Assembly (NCBI GenBank): GCA_030694465.1
Contig: JAUXYJ010000054.1
Location: 1-64,000, forward strand
Reading direction: 5' to 3'
From: Deltaproteobacteria bacterium
Lineage (GTDB): Bacteria > Myxococcota_A > Polyangia > Polyangiales > Ga0077539
DNA: 64,000 nucleotides
Position numbers and translations under genes: made by a program. Positions 23,977-32,626 of this stretch are shown one piece after another. The notes beneath the pieces were generated by a model. The model was not told where the DNA came from. It was given only the letters and a program-made list of their open reading frames with translations, and ran no database searches. Each line of letters opens with the position of its first letter. Within the stretch, counting starts at the first letter, position 1.

Positions 23977-26208
23977 GTGAGCGAGGATTCATCACAGCGA
24001 ACACTGGCGTTTGCGAGCGCTGAGCTTGGGAGCGAGGCGACGCTGCGCGGAGTGGTTCAGGCCGTCGTGTGGCAGAGCCCCGATGGCAGCTTCACCGTCG
24101 CGCGCTTGATGACCCTCGATGGCCGCGAGCATGTCGTCGTGGGCGACCTTGGCGCCACTGGACCCGGAGAGCAAGTGCGCGCCACCGGCCGCTGGGAAGA
24201 GCACAAATCCCACGGAAAACAGCTCCGGGCAGAGACCATCGTGCCCGAGCTCCCAAGCACGCCCGACGGCATCGCGAGGCTGCTCGGGTCGGGCTTTGTC
24301 GAGGGCATCGGGCCCGGCATGGCGCGACGAATTGTGGACGTGTTTGGGAGCGCGACGCTGGACGTGATCGCGGACCACCCTGATCGATTGCGTGAGGTCG
24401 ACGGCATCGGCAAAAAGCGCGCGGTGCAGATCCAAGAGACCTTCCGGGCTCGCCGCGCAGAGACCGAAGCGCGTGCTTTTTTGCAGGCCGTTGGCATGGG
24501 ACCAGCGCTCAGCCACAAGGTCTTTCGGCGCTACGGCGACGAGACGCTGCGGATCGTACGCGAGGAGCCCTATCGGCTCGCTGCGGACGTCGCTGGCGTG
24601 GGTTTTCGAACGGCCGATCGCATCGGTCGCGCGATGGGGATCAAAGAAGATGACCCTCGGCGCGCGCAGGCCGCAGTGCGCCATCTTATCGTCGAGGGCG
24701 GCGAAAACGGGCACACCGCGCTGCCACCAGGGCTGCTCAACGAGGGCGCCGCAGAGCTCGGGGTGCCCATTTCGCGGATGGACGACGCACTGCATGCGCT
24801 CACGCTCGAAGGAGCCATCGTGCGCGAGCACGAGCTCACCTATCACCCTGCGCTCTATCGCGCCGAGTGCACGCTCGCAGAGCGTGTCGCGCGCCAAGTC
24901 CTCGCCAAGCCGCTGCCGCTCGACGCGAGAGTCTGGCGTGCAAATACAGTGGTCGAATCCCTTGCGAGGCTGAGCCCTACACAGCGAAGCGCCGTCGAGT
25001 CCGCGCTGCAAGGCTCACTCTTTGTGCTCACCGGCGGGCCAGGCACCGGCAAGACCACCACCGTCCATGCGCTCGTCGCGTTTGCGCGCGAAGCCCGCTG
25101 GAAAATGATCCTCTGTGCGCCCACCGGCCGCGCGGCACGACGGATGACCGAGACCACGCAAGAACCCGCCAAGACCATCCACCGCGCGCTCGAGTTCAAC
25201 CCAAGACTCCAGCGATTTACCAGAGATTCTCACGCTCCCCTCGATGCCGATCTGTTGCTCGTCGACGAGAGCTCCATGCTCGATGTCCCGCTCGCACATC
25301 GGCTCTTCGACGCGGTGCGCGCAGGGTGCCGCGTGGTCCTCGTGGGCGACGCAGACCAGCTCCCGAGCGTCGGCCCGGGGTCTGTCCTCGCGGACTTGCT
25401 CGCGACCTCCTGGGTGCCCTCGGTGCGGCTGCGCGAGGTGTTTCGGCAAGCCCAAGAGAGCGCGATTGTCCGCGGCGCCCACGCGGTGCTTGGAGGCGAC
25501 TCACCCAGCCCTTCTCCCTCGCCGACCGACGACTCGGGCGGCCCTCCAAGCGGCGAGCTCTTTATGGTGCCCACCGAGGACGCAGAGCGCGCGGCGGCGC
25601 TCGTGGTTGAGCTCGTGTGCCACAGAATTCCCAAGCGATTCTCGCTCGATCCGCTTCGAGATATCCAGGTCTTGGTTCCCACGCACAAGGGTCCCTTGGG
25701 CGCGATCGCGCTCAACGCAGCGCTGCAACAAGCGCTCAACCCCGCAGCGCCGATCGTCCCAGTAGGGACCCAAAAGCCAGCCCCTGGCGACCGCGTGATG
25801 CAACGCAAAAATGACTACGACCTGGACGTGTTTAACGGCGACATCGGCACGGTTGAGCGCGTCGAGGGCCAGACCCTTGTGGCCCAAATGGACGGGCGCT
25901 CGGTGGTCTTTCAGGGCGAAGCGCGCGAAGCCCTGGGGCTCGCCTACGCGGTGACCGTGCACAAGTCACAGGGCAGCGAATATCCAGCGATTGTGATCGG
26001 TCTGCACCCGAGCCATTTTATGCTCTTGACCCGCTCATTGCTCTACACCGCGATCACGCGCGCGAGGCTCTTGGTGGTCCTCGTGGGCAGCAAGAGAGCG
26101 CTCGACATGGCCGTGCGAAACAGCCGCACCGCGGAGAGACACGGCGCCTTGCGCGAGAGGCTGCGCGCGGCCTACGAGCGCGTCGCGAACGAAGACGAGA
26201 CGCACTGA
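23977..26208 (+). CDS. recD2: RecD2-type ATP-dependent DNA helicase
   Basis: 743 aa, GTG start. The N-terminal region has an OB-like segment (VVQAVVWQSPDGSFTVARL) and helix-hairpin-helix repeats (GFVEGIGPGMARRIVDVFG, VDGIGKKRAVQIQ), which identify RecD2 rather than the RecD of RecBCD. SF1B helicase motifs follow: Walker A GGPGTGKTTT (353-362), CAPTGRAARR, LLVDESSMLD (Walker B), LVGDADQLPSVGPG, and the C-terminal TVHKSQGSEYPAIVIG and YTAITRAR motifs. It is a 5'-3' helicase in replication-linked repair. A Pro/Ser insertion (PSPSPSPTDDSGG, about residue 510) is local low complexity. Confidence 0.93.
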   Translation: MSEDSSQRTLAFASAELGSEATLRGVVQAVVWQSPDGSFTVARLMTLDGREHVVVGDLGATGPGEQVRATGRWEEHKSHGKQLRAETIVPELPSTPDGIARLLGSGFVEGIGPGMARRIVDVFGSATLDVIADHPDRLREVDGIGKKRAVQIQETFRARRAETEARAFLQAVGMGPALSHKVFRRYGDETLRIVREEPYRLAADVAGVGFRTADRIGRAMGIKEDDPRRAQAAVRHLIVEGGENGHTALPPGLLNEGAAELGVPISRMDDALHALTLEGAIVREHELTYHPALYRAECTLAERVARQVLAKPLPLDARVWRANTVVESLARLSPTQRSAVESALQGSLFVLTGGPGTGKTTTVHALVAFAREARWKMILCAPTGRAARRMTETTQEPAKTIHRALEFNPRLQRFTRDSHAPLDADLLLVDESSMLDVPLAHRLFDAVRAGCRVVLVGDADQLPSVGPGSVLADLLATSWVPSVRLREVFRQAQESAIVRGAHAVLGGDSPSPSPSPTDDSGGPPSGELFMVPTEDAERAAALVVELVCHRIPKRFSLDPLRDIQVLVPTHKGPLGAIALNAALQQALNPAAPIVPVGTQKPAPGDRVMQRKNDYDLDVFNGDIGTVERVEGQTLVAQMDGRSVVFQGEAREALGLAYAVTVHKSQGSEYPAIVIGLHPSHFMLLTRSLLYTAITRARLLVVLVGSKRALDMAVRNSRTAERHGALRERLRAAYERVANEDETH

Positions 26209-26295
26209 CCGATCGGTCAACACACCCACGATGACCTCGCGATGCGCGGTGAGGGTTCTGGCATTTGTGTGCGTTGTCGTTCAGTCTCGGACGCC

Positions 26296-28452
26296 ATGAG
26301 AGCTGAGCGCACCGGGGCGATTGCCTTGCTGATTCCAGGGCTTTTGTTCGCTTGTCAGCCGCGCGTCCAGGCGCAGACCGGCCAACCCAATCCCGGCTCC
26401 TCGGGTGGCGCGATCGTCGCGGATGCGCGACCGGTGGTCCCGGCGTGGGTGAGCGAAAGCGTGGCGCGTGCATGTCGGGACGCCCCAGAGATCCACGTTG
26501 GCGAGACCGTTCGCGGACGCACTGGGAGCCGCAGCGATGATTTTCACGCGACCTGTGGCTTCGGTGCGGTCGCACATGACGCGGTCTATCGCCTGCGCCT
26601 TGAGCGCGCATCGCAGGTGACCGCGACCACGCGCGGACGACATGACACGGTGCTGTCTCTTCGTGCGCTCTGCCACGACGACACGACCGAGTTGGCGTGC
26701 AACGACGACGAGCCGCGGGGCACCAATTCGCGCATCGATACGATGCTCCCAGCGGGGGACTACACGCTCGTCGTGGATGGCTTTGGTCGCGAAAGCAACG
26801 GTGATTTCGAGCTCAACGTGCAGGCAAGCCCGGCCGTCGTGGACACCCTCCCAGAGTCCACGGTGCCGCGGGTGCCAGAGGGGCAGGGCGTCACGGTGAC
26901 GCGCCCCAGCGGCGCGGTCGCGGGCGCAGCGGTCACCGGCGAAGCGCACTTTGCGAAGCGATCGTTTACCGAGCGTGGGCTGTCGCGTGCGGTGCAGTGG
27001 CTCCCCGCGGCCCACGCGCACGTCGACGCGATTGACGACAACTTGCGCGTAGTAGCCGAGGGGGCGACCGACGAACGAGGCGCGTTTTCGCTGACTATTC
27101 CTGCCGGACAGCGCGTGCACGTGAGGCTCCAGTCACGCACAACGCTCTTCGGTTCAGACCTCCGCGTGGTGAGTGATCCAGGCACGGAGCGGACCTATGA
27201 TTTGCTCTCGCCAGGGATCACGGTCGAGGGTGGTGAGCGGGTTGTGTTTCGCGCAGACGTTGGAGGCGTAGAGCCCGCGGGCGCGTTTAATATTCTCGCG
27301 AATTTTGTGCGCTATTTGCCGCACACACACACCGCGTTTGAGGGCGCGACGATGCCGCCGTTGTTCGCGTTCTGGCGTCGCGGAAACAACCGCGCCCTCC
27401 CGCAAGGAAACATCACCGCGTTCTTGGGCGCATACCCTAGGCATGCAGGCTCGTACGCCCTGCAAATTCAGGGAGGAGATCTCGGTCGCGAGGATCTCTC
27501 GGACAGCGACCAGTTCGACGACCCGGTCGTGCTCCACGAGTTTAGTCACTACGTCGTCGGGACCATGTCGGGACGCTACTCGATCGGTGGAAATCACCCA
27601 GGAAATGGCCTGTATTTTCCTGGCCTCGCGATGGACGAGGGCTTCGCCAACGCGCTCGCGTGCGCGGTCGCCGGAAGCTCGCGCTATTGGGACACCGCGG
27701 GCGTCGAGCCCATCGAACCTCTGGCGCAGGCGCCGGGTCGCGTATTGCTCTCTGAAGACATGGAGCGGCTGCGCACCGAACACCGCGGAATTGGCTCACA
27801 AGATGTCGCCCAGACGCTCTTGTGGGACCTGATGGATGGCGACGGCACGCTGCCCGACCAAGACAACGACGGCGTCTCGATCGGCCTCACCAACGCGCTC
27901 AAAGTCTACCGCGCGCTGCGCTCGGTCCATGGGCTGGTGGGCATCAACGGGTGGCTCAGCCAGGCGGTGCAAATGGGCTTGGTCACCGAGGCTCAAGCGC
28001 GCGCACTCGTGCGAACGCCCGAGCATTTGGGCTTCGCGTTTCCAGTCCCAGAGGGTGAGCGATGGCCCGAAGAGCTCGTCGTTGGCCGCCCCATGCGTGG
28101 CCGCATTGATGGCCGCACACAACCCGCGCCTTCGGGCGGTCGCAACAACGTCTACAACGGCTACGACGCCTCACGGACCTACCGGCTCAACGTGACCACG
28201 CAACAGCGCGTGACCCTCACATTGGACATCGACGGAGCGGGCACGCAAGAGAGCCACACCGACGTGGATCTACAGCTTTTTTCCAGCGATTTTACGTCAA
28301 TCGCCAACAGCAGCGGCACCACGCCGCACGAAGAAATCGTGCGAGACCTCGCGCCCGGTCAGTACGTTGTGCTCGTGCGCGACGGCAGCATGGCGAGCAA
28401 CGAGCGTGGGGCAGTCGGAAACCGTACGACCTACACCATCCGCGCGCGCTAG
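26296..28452 (+). CDS. secreted HExxH metalloprotease with PPC domains
   Basis: 718 aa from ATG 26296, chosen because a signal peptide starts there (TGAIALLIPGLLFACQPRVQAQ). Zinc motif HEFSH (His414, Glu415, His418) with a likely third ligand Glu448 in AMDEGFANALA, 30 residues on, as in gluzincin-type proteases. Flanking beta domains resemble bacterial pre-peptidase C-terminal (PPC) domains, one at about 80-190 (YRLRLERASQVTATTRGRHD, LPAGDYTLVVDGFG) and one at about 620-718 (LAPGQYVVLVRDG). A CarboxypepD-like segment (about 210-290) lies between. A predatory or nutritional exo-protease is likely. It is convergent with the amidohydrolase. Confidence 0.8.
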   Translation: MRAERTGAIALLIPGLLFACQPRVQAQTGQPNPGSSGGAIVADARPVVPAWVSESVARACRDAPEIHVGETVRGRTGSRSDDFHATCGFGAVAHDAVYRLRLERASQVTATTRGRHDTVLSLRALCHDDTTELACNDDEPRGTNSRIDTMLPAGDYTLVVDGFGRESNGDFELNVQASPAVVDTLPESTVPRVPEGQGVTVTRPSGAVAGAAVTGEAHFAKRSFTERGLSRAVQWLPAAHAHVDAIDDNLRVVAEGATDERGAFSLTIPAGQRVHVRLQSRTTLFGSDLRVVSDPGTERTYDLLSPGITVEGGERVVFRADVGGVEPAGAFNILANFVRYLPHTHTAFEGATMPPLFAFWRRGNNRALPQGNITAFLGAYPRHAGSYALQIQGGDLGREDLSDSDQFDDPVVLHEFSHYVVGTMSGRYSIGGNHPGNGLYFPGLAMDEGFANALACAVAGSSRYWDTAGVEPIEPLAQAPGRVLLSEDMERLRTEHRGIGSQDVAQTLLWDLMDGDGTLPDQDNDGVSIGLTNALKVYRALRSVHGLVGINGWLSQAVQMGLVTEAQARALVRTPEHLGFAFPVPEGERWPEELVVGRPMRGRIDGRTQPAPSGGRNNVYNGYDASRTYRLNVTTQQRVTLTLDIDGAGTQESHTDVDLQLFSSDFTSIANSSGTTPHEEIVRDLAPGQYVVLVRDGSMASNERGAVGNRTTYTIRAR

Positions 28453-28457
28453 GGCGC

Positions 28458-29687
28458 TCACCGCGGAGACGTGGGCGGCCAAGCGATCCCAAGAATCCGC
28501 GCGGCGTTTCCTGCGTAGACCTTGGCCAAGATGTCCGTCGACAGCCCGACGGGGTGAGTGCGCCATCGACCCTGAATCGGCGTGGGATTTTCCCAGGATT
28601 CGTCACTTCCTTCGTAGTACCGCCATGTGGCCGTAAAGAAGCGATCCACGTCGCGTTGTTGTGTGGGTTCGTCGCCGTGCGAGCCCAGCATCCATTGTCC
28701 CATGTCATCGCCGAGGCCAAGGTCGGTGCCAAACACGATGCGGTCTTGCCAGCGCGTAAAAAAAGCACGCATGGTGCTCGCAGGATGTCGCCCAAACTCG
28801 GGCACCCGCGCGGCGGTGTCGATCATGTAGCGCGGCGCTTGCGACAAGAGCCTCGCGACTCGCTCCGGATCTTCGGCCGCGTTGCCAAAGTGGGCACCGA
28901 TAAACGTCACCCGCGGGTGTCTCAGTACGCGAGTCTCGAACTCGCGCAAAATCTCGTTGAAGCTCGGCCATTGGGGTCCGTGAAAGCTCCACGAGGGGTG
29001 AGACTGCAGCTCGTCCCAGCGCTCGTTCATTGGGGTCGCGGGCTCAAAGAAAGCGCGGGGATCGCCCGTGTGAATCAGCACAACCATCCCCAACCGCTCG
29101 ACCGCGGCGAAGATCGGGTCGAGCCTCGCGGCGTCTACGTGCAGCCGCTGGCCATCGAGGTCGCGCGCACCGAGCCCGAGCACCTTAGGGATCTTGAGGC
29201 CACGCACGCCCAGGGCACGGCAACGCTCGAGAATGCCAATCGAAACGCTGACAAAACGTGGATCACCGGTCCCCTGCCAGGGCAGCGTACAGAACGGCAC
29301 GATGCGCCCCTGGGTGGCGCGCTGTTGGGCGAGAGCGTCTTCGAGCCCCGCGCCTTCGTAGCCCGCAGAGAGGTTCACCGCCGTGTGAATTCCGCGGGCC
29401 GCAAAGAGCCTCATCACCGTCGCCGTCGCCGACGGATCGATGTGCGTGTGAATATCAATGACCGGCATCGCGGCACGCACATAGGCGTCACTGGAGCTGG
29501 AAATTGCTTGAGCGATCGCGTCCGGTGCGTGTCGGATCCCTGCGGCGTCGCGACTCGCGGTCACGACCGCGACGCGTGCGTGTGGCACCGGCTCACGTCG
29601 CGGACACGCCAACGGCGCAATGAGAACCGCTGCCCCAAGAGCGAGCAAAAATCCCCGATAAATTCCACGCTTTACGTTGACGTTCAT
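28458..29687 (-). CDS. exported amidohydrolase (TIM-barrel metal-dependent hydrolase)
   Basis: 409 aa from ATG 29687. A signal segment (1-28, with Cys28 as possible lipid site) precedes an amidohydrolase_2 barrel: metal motif VIDIHTHID (77-84), IHTGDPRAFF, GAHFGNAAED and the catalytic Asp in FGTDLGLG. The C-terminal half ends with the ILGIAW-type stretch of this family (AKVYAGNAARILGI). Amidohydrolase_2 members include decarboxylases and lactonases; the substrate is not deducible. The hydrophobic leader suggests periplasmic location, which is unusual for this family. Confidence 0.8.
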   Translation of the reverse strand: MNVNVKRGIYRGFLLALGAAVLIAPLACPRREPVPHARVAVVTASRDAAGIRHAPDAIAQAISSSSDAYVRAAMPVIDIHTHIDPSATATVMRLFAARGIHTAVNLSAGYEGAGLEDALAQQRATQGRIVPFCTLPWQGTGDPRFVSVSIGILERCRALGVRGLKIPKVLGLGARDLDGQRLHVDAARLDPIFAAVERLGMVVLIHTGDPRAFFEPATPMNERWDELQSHPSWSFHGPQWPSFNEILREFETRVLRHPRVTFIGAHFGNAAEDPERVARLLSQAPRYMIDTAARVPEFGRHPASTMRAFFTRWQDRIVFGTDLGLGDDMGQWMLGSHGDEPTQQRDVDRFFTATWRYYEGSDESWENPTPIQGRWRTHPVGLSTDILAKVYAGNAARILGIAWPPTSPR

Positions 29688-29768
29688 GGTTGCTAGATGG
29701 ACACTGTAACCGTTGCGAACTTCAAGCGAGTCAGAGATTGCAGGGAGCATCTGACCGAACTGGAGCTT

Positions 29769-29811
29769 GGGTTGCACTGCAACCCCTCGCGGCATGGTCA
29801 CCGCCGCGAGG
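29769..29811 (+). promoter_or_regulatory. two perfect hairpins in the IHF/HU leader
   Basis: Hairpin A is GGGTTGC-ACT-GCAACCC (29769-29785). Hairpin B is CCTCGCGGC, nine-base loop, GCCGCGAGG (29785-29811). They are adjacent, perfect, and end 35 bases before the start codon, leaving AGGAG (29831-29835) free. They may be a leader controlling this DNA-binding gene, or simply a terminator for read-through from upstream. Confidence 0.55.
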
Positions 29812-29846
29812 GCAACGAGAGGTTCTGCAAAGGAGCTAAGCAAGCG

Positions 29847-30173
29847 ATGTCAAAAGCGATGACGAAATCGCAGCTCATCGAAGTGATTGCGGAGAGAGCG
29901 CGGCTCCCACGCACACGCGCCGAAGACGTTGTGAACTGTATTTTCGAGACGATGTCTGCGGCGCTTGAGCGTGGTGAAGGCATCGAGATCCGTGGCTTTG
30001 GGTCTTTTACGATCCGGGACTACGAGGGCTACACAGGTCGCAACCCCAAGAAGAACGAGCCGGTGGCGGTAAAGCCCAAGAAGCTCCCGTTTTTCAAGGT
30101 CGGCAAGGACCTCAAGGACCTGGTCGCCTCGCGCGCTCACCTCCCGCTCGACACCGGGGACGACCGGAGCTGA
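29847..30173 (+). CDS. IHF/HU-family DNA-bending protein
   Basis: 108 aa from ATG 29847 (AGGAG at 29831-29835). Start of the fold MTKSQLIEVIAER, dimerisation helices, IEIRGFGSFTIRDYEGYTGRNPKK DNA-binding beta arm, and FFKVGKDLKDLV end. The wording is nearer to IHF-beta than to HU. A polar tail of about 15 residues (AHLPLDTGDDRS) extends past the usual end. It bends DNA in nucleoid organisation, transcription and recombination. It sits between the divergent amidohydrolase and tyrS. Confidence 0.93.
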   Translation: MSKAMTKSQLIEVIAERARLPRTRAEDVVNCIFETMSAALERGEGIEIRGFGSFTIRDYEGYTGRNPKKNEPVAVKPKKLPFFKVGKDLKDLVASRAHLPLDTGDDRS

Positions 30174-30242
30174 CTTCTCTCGGGGGGTGGCTCAAAACGT
30201 GACGGCTTCTCGCGGCAAAGACCGCTACAGTCCGCGGCTGTC

Positions 30243-31487
30243 ATGACCTCCGTTGAAGAATCCCTAGCTCTACTTGAGCGCGGCGCAGTCACTGTGATCG
30301 ACCGCGAAGAGCTCCGTGCGCGCCTCGCCGAAGGCAAACCCCTGCGTGTCAAAGCAGGCTTTGACCCCACGCGCCCCGACCTGCATCTGGGCCACGTGGT
30401 CCTGATGAACAAGCTCCGGCAGTTTCAGATGCTCGGGCACCAAGTGGTCTTTATTGTGGGCGATTTTACTGCCCAAGTCGGTGACCCCACGGGACGCAAC
30501 AAGTCGCGACCGCCCCTCACGCGCGACGAGGTCCTCGCCGGCGCGCGCACATATGCAGAGCAAGCCCTCAAGGTCCTCGACGCAGCGAGCACCGAGATTC
30601 GCTACAACTCCGAGTGGCTCGAGAAGCTGACACCGCAAGAATTCGTGCGCCTCGCCGCGCGCCGCACGGTCGCCCGGACCATGGAGCGCCGTGATTTTCG
30701 CGAGCGTTTTGACGAGGGAAAAGACATCTACCTCCACGAGTTCTTGTACCCGCTCTTGCAGGCCTACGACTCGGTCGCGATCGACGCCGACATTGAGCTC
30801 GGCGGCACCGACCAGCTCTTTAATCTCACCGTGGGCCGCGACCTTATGACCGCGTACGGCAAGCGCGCTCAAATGGTCCTGACCGTCCCGCTTCTCGAAG
30901 GGCTTGATGCCAAGCTCGTCGACGGCGAAGTGGTCGGTCCCAAGATGTCGAAGAGCTCGGACAACTACGTCGGAGTCTCTGAGCCCGCGTTTGACCAATT
31001 TCGCAAGCTCATGCTGGTGAACGATGGTGTGATCTGGCGCTATTACGAGCTCTTGAGCGCGCTCAGCACGAGCGAAATCGCAGCGATTCGTACCACCGCC
31101 GAAGCAGAAGGTGCCCCGCCTCGTTGGGCACAGCGTCTGTTTGCGCGGGAGATCGTTGCGCGCTTTCACGACGCCGCCGCGGCGGTCGAAGCAGAGCAAC
31201 GCTACGAGGCACAGCGCGCCTCGGCGAGCTTCGCGGCAGACGCTGCCGAGGTCACCGTGGAGGGCGATCTGGCGCGGGGTGGCGTCTGGATCGCGAAAGC
31301 GCTCGAGCTCGCGAAGCTCGCGACTGGGTCGAGCGAGGGGCGAAGGCTCGTCCAAAACAAGGCCGTCTTGGTGAACAACGTGCGCGTCACCGACGAGCGC
31401 GCAGTGCTGCCCAATGGCGGGACCTACGAGGTCGTTGTCACGGGCAAGAACAAGCGCTTCGCGAAGATCACGGTCAGCTCTGTGTAA
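30243..31487 (+). CDS. tyrS: tyrosyl-tRNA synthetase
   Basis: 414 aa. Class I synthetase with HLGH (48-51) and KMSKS (234-238). The KMSKS and the fold wording (DFTAQVGDPTGRNKSRPPLT, ELGGTDQLFNLTVGRDL) match the TyrRS group with intact KMSKS (the TyrZ-like group) rather than the KFGKT group. A C-terminal S4-like RNA-binding segment (RLVQNKAVLVNNVRVTDE) recognises tRNA. It follows the IHF/HU gene by 69 bases and meets the 31495 gene tail to tail with a 7-base gap. Confidence 0.95.
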   Translation: MTSVEESLALLERGAVTVIDREELRARLAEGKPLRVKAGFDPTRPDLHLGHVVLMNKLRQFQMLGHQVVFIVGDFTAQVGDPTGRNKSRPPLTRDEVLAGARTYAEQALKVLDAASTEIRYNSEWLEKLTPQEFVRLAARRTVARTMERRDFRERFDEGKDIYLHEFLYPLLQAYDSVAIDADIELGGTDQLFNLTVGRDLMTAYGKRAQMVLTVPLLEGLDAKLVDGEVVGPKMSKSSDNYVGVSEPAFDQFRKLMLVNDGVIWRYYELLSALSTSEIAAIRTTAEAEGAPPRWAQRLFAREIVARFHDAAAAVEAEQRYEAQRASASFAADAAEVTVEGDLARGGVWIAKALELAKLATGSSEGRRLVQNKAVLVNNVRVTDERAVLPNGGTYEVVVTGKNKRFAKITVSSV

Positions 31488-31494
31488 ATGCACT

Positions 31495-32625
31495 CTACGT
31501 GATAATTTGCAGTGTGGGAGCGCAAAGATCTCTTGGCATTGCGCGCACCCACGCGAGCTCAGTCGCGGGCACGATGTGCGCACGCTCACGGTGAAGACTC
31601 AGCACGACCGGGACGCTGTGAAACCACTGCGTGTCGATCACTCCGCGCAACACGCTGTGCGTCACGGCTGACGGCCCACAGATCACCAGCACCCAGTCTC
31701 TGCGCGTCGCGATATGCACCGACGGCTTGATCAGCACGTGCGGATCGCCCTCGGAGTGACCCACCGCATAGCGCGCGAGGTAGAGACTCGCCGGCGTGGG
31801 TGCGCCCTCGGAGTCGTAGCGAGCGAGAGACTTCATGCGCTGAGCGACCCCTGCGGGCGCCACAGAGGCCTGCGTAGCGGCGCCAAAGCACAAGCACTGC
31901 ACGGCACACTCTGAGACAAGCGAGAGCCCCTCTGCGGGGCCCTGGCGGGCGCTCACGACGTGGGGTTGGAGCGCATGCACGACCGCGTCGGCGGTGTCTG
32001 GCTCAACCAGCGGCGCGTGTGGGTCGTTGGACTGCGATCGGTACTTGCGCGTTGGACACTGTCGCTTGGCGTCGAAGTAGGCCTGATCAAAGAAGGCCTC
32101 GTGCCGCTCGCGCATGGCATCTCGCTGCGATTCTGACGCGATCGACCAGCGCGATTGCAGGGGTTCGAGCGAGACCGATGCGAGGGGCCCCGCGAGCACG
32201 ATGGGCTCGGCGAGCTCGGCGCGGCCCAACGTAAAGGTCAACACCAGCGGCTCACCCGTGACGATTCGCAAGGGCGCCATACGGATGCGTCGGTCATGCC
32301 GGTTGTAGGCCCGATCGAGCAGCCAGCGCGCGTCCGTGGGGTCCTCGAAAATGAGCCCAGTTTCGATCGAGACGGCGACGTCGCCGGATGCGTCTGTTCG
32401 GAGGGCAACGCGAGGGGTGTCGCAATGGAGCGAGCCCCAGGGCCCGCGCGAAATGCGCATGGGCGAGGGGAGCGAGAGGACAAATCCCAGCGAATTTCCT
32501 TGGACAAATGGGACGCAAGCCTGCGCGGCGCGGAGGGCGATGTTGCCATTGAGCGTGGGCGAAGCCGCATGGATCAAGAGCGCATCGCTGCGTGCACGAC
32601 GGACGCGCACCACGCGCTCAGCCAC
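31495..32625 (-). CDS. unrecognised protein of the DUF692 locus, 376 aa
   Basis: The frame is open from 32784, but its first part is Ala/Val shadow of the upstream gene's Gly/Cys tail. The GTG at 32625, one base after that gene's stop, is the most economical start; GTG 32613 or 32610 are alternatives. No signal peptide. Notable stretches are RAAQACVPFVQGNSLGFVLSLP (quoted in part: ACVPFVQGNSLGF), IFEDPTDARWLLDRAYNRHD and a central VSECAVQCLCFGAA Cys cluster. The C-terminus is rich in beta strands (VLVICGPSAVTHSVLRGVIDTQWFH). I do not recognise the family. It is third in the minus-strand group with the NTase-like and Gly/Cys-tail genes, so a role in the same system is inferred. Confidence 0.65.
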   Translation of the reverse strand: MAERVVRVRRARSDALLIHAASPTLNGNIALRAAQACVPFVQGNSLGFVLSLPSPMRISRGPWGSLHCDTPRVALRTDASGDVAVSIETGLIFEDPTDARWLLDRAYNRHDRRIRMAPLRIVTGEPLVLTFTLGRAELAEPIVLAGPLASVSLEPLQSRWSIASESQRDAMRERHEAFFDQAYFDAKRQCPTRKYRSQSNDPHAPLVEPDTADAVVHALQPHVVSARQGPAEGLSLVSECAVQCLCFGAATQASVAPAGVAQRMKSLARYDSEGAPTPASLYLARYAVGHSEGDPHVLIKPSVHIATRRDWVLVICGPSAVTHSVLRGVIDTQWFHSVPVVLSLHRERAHIVPATELAWVRAMPRDLCAPTLQIIT

Positions 32626-32626
32626 C

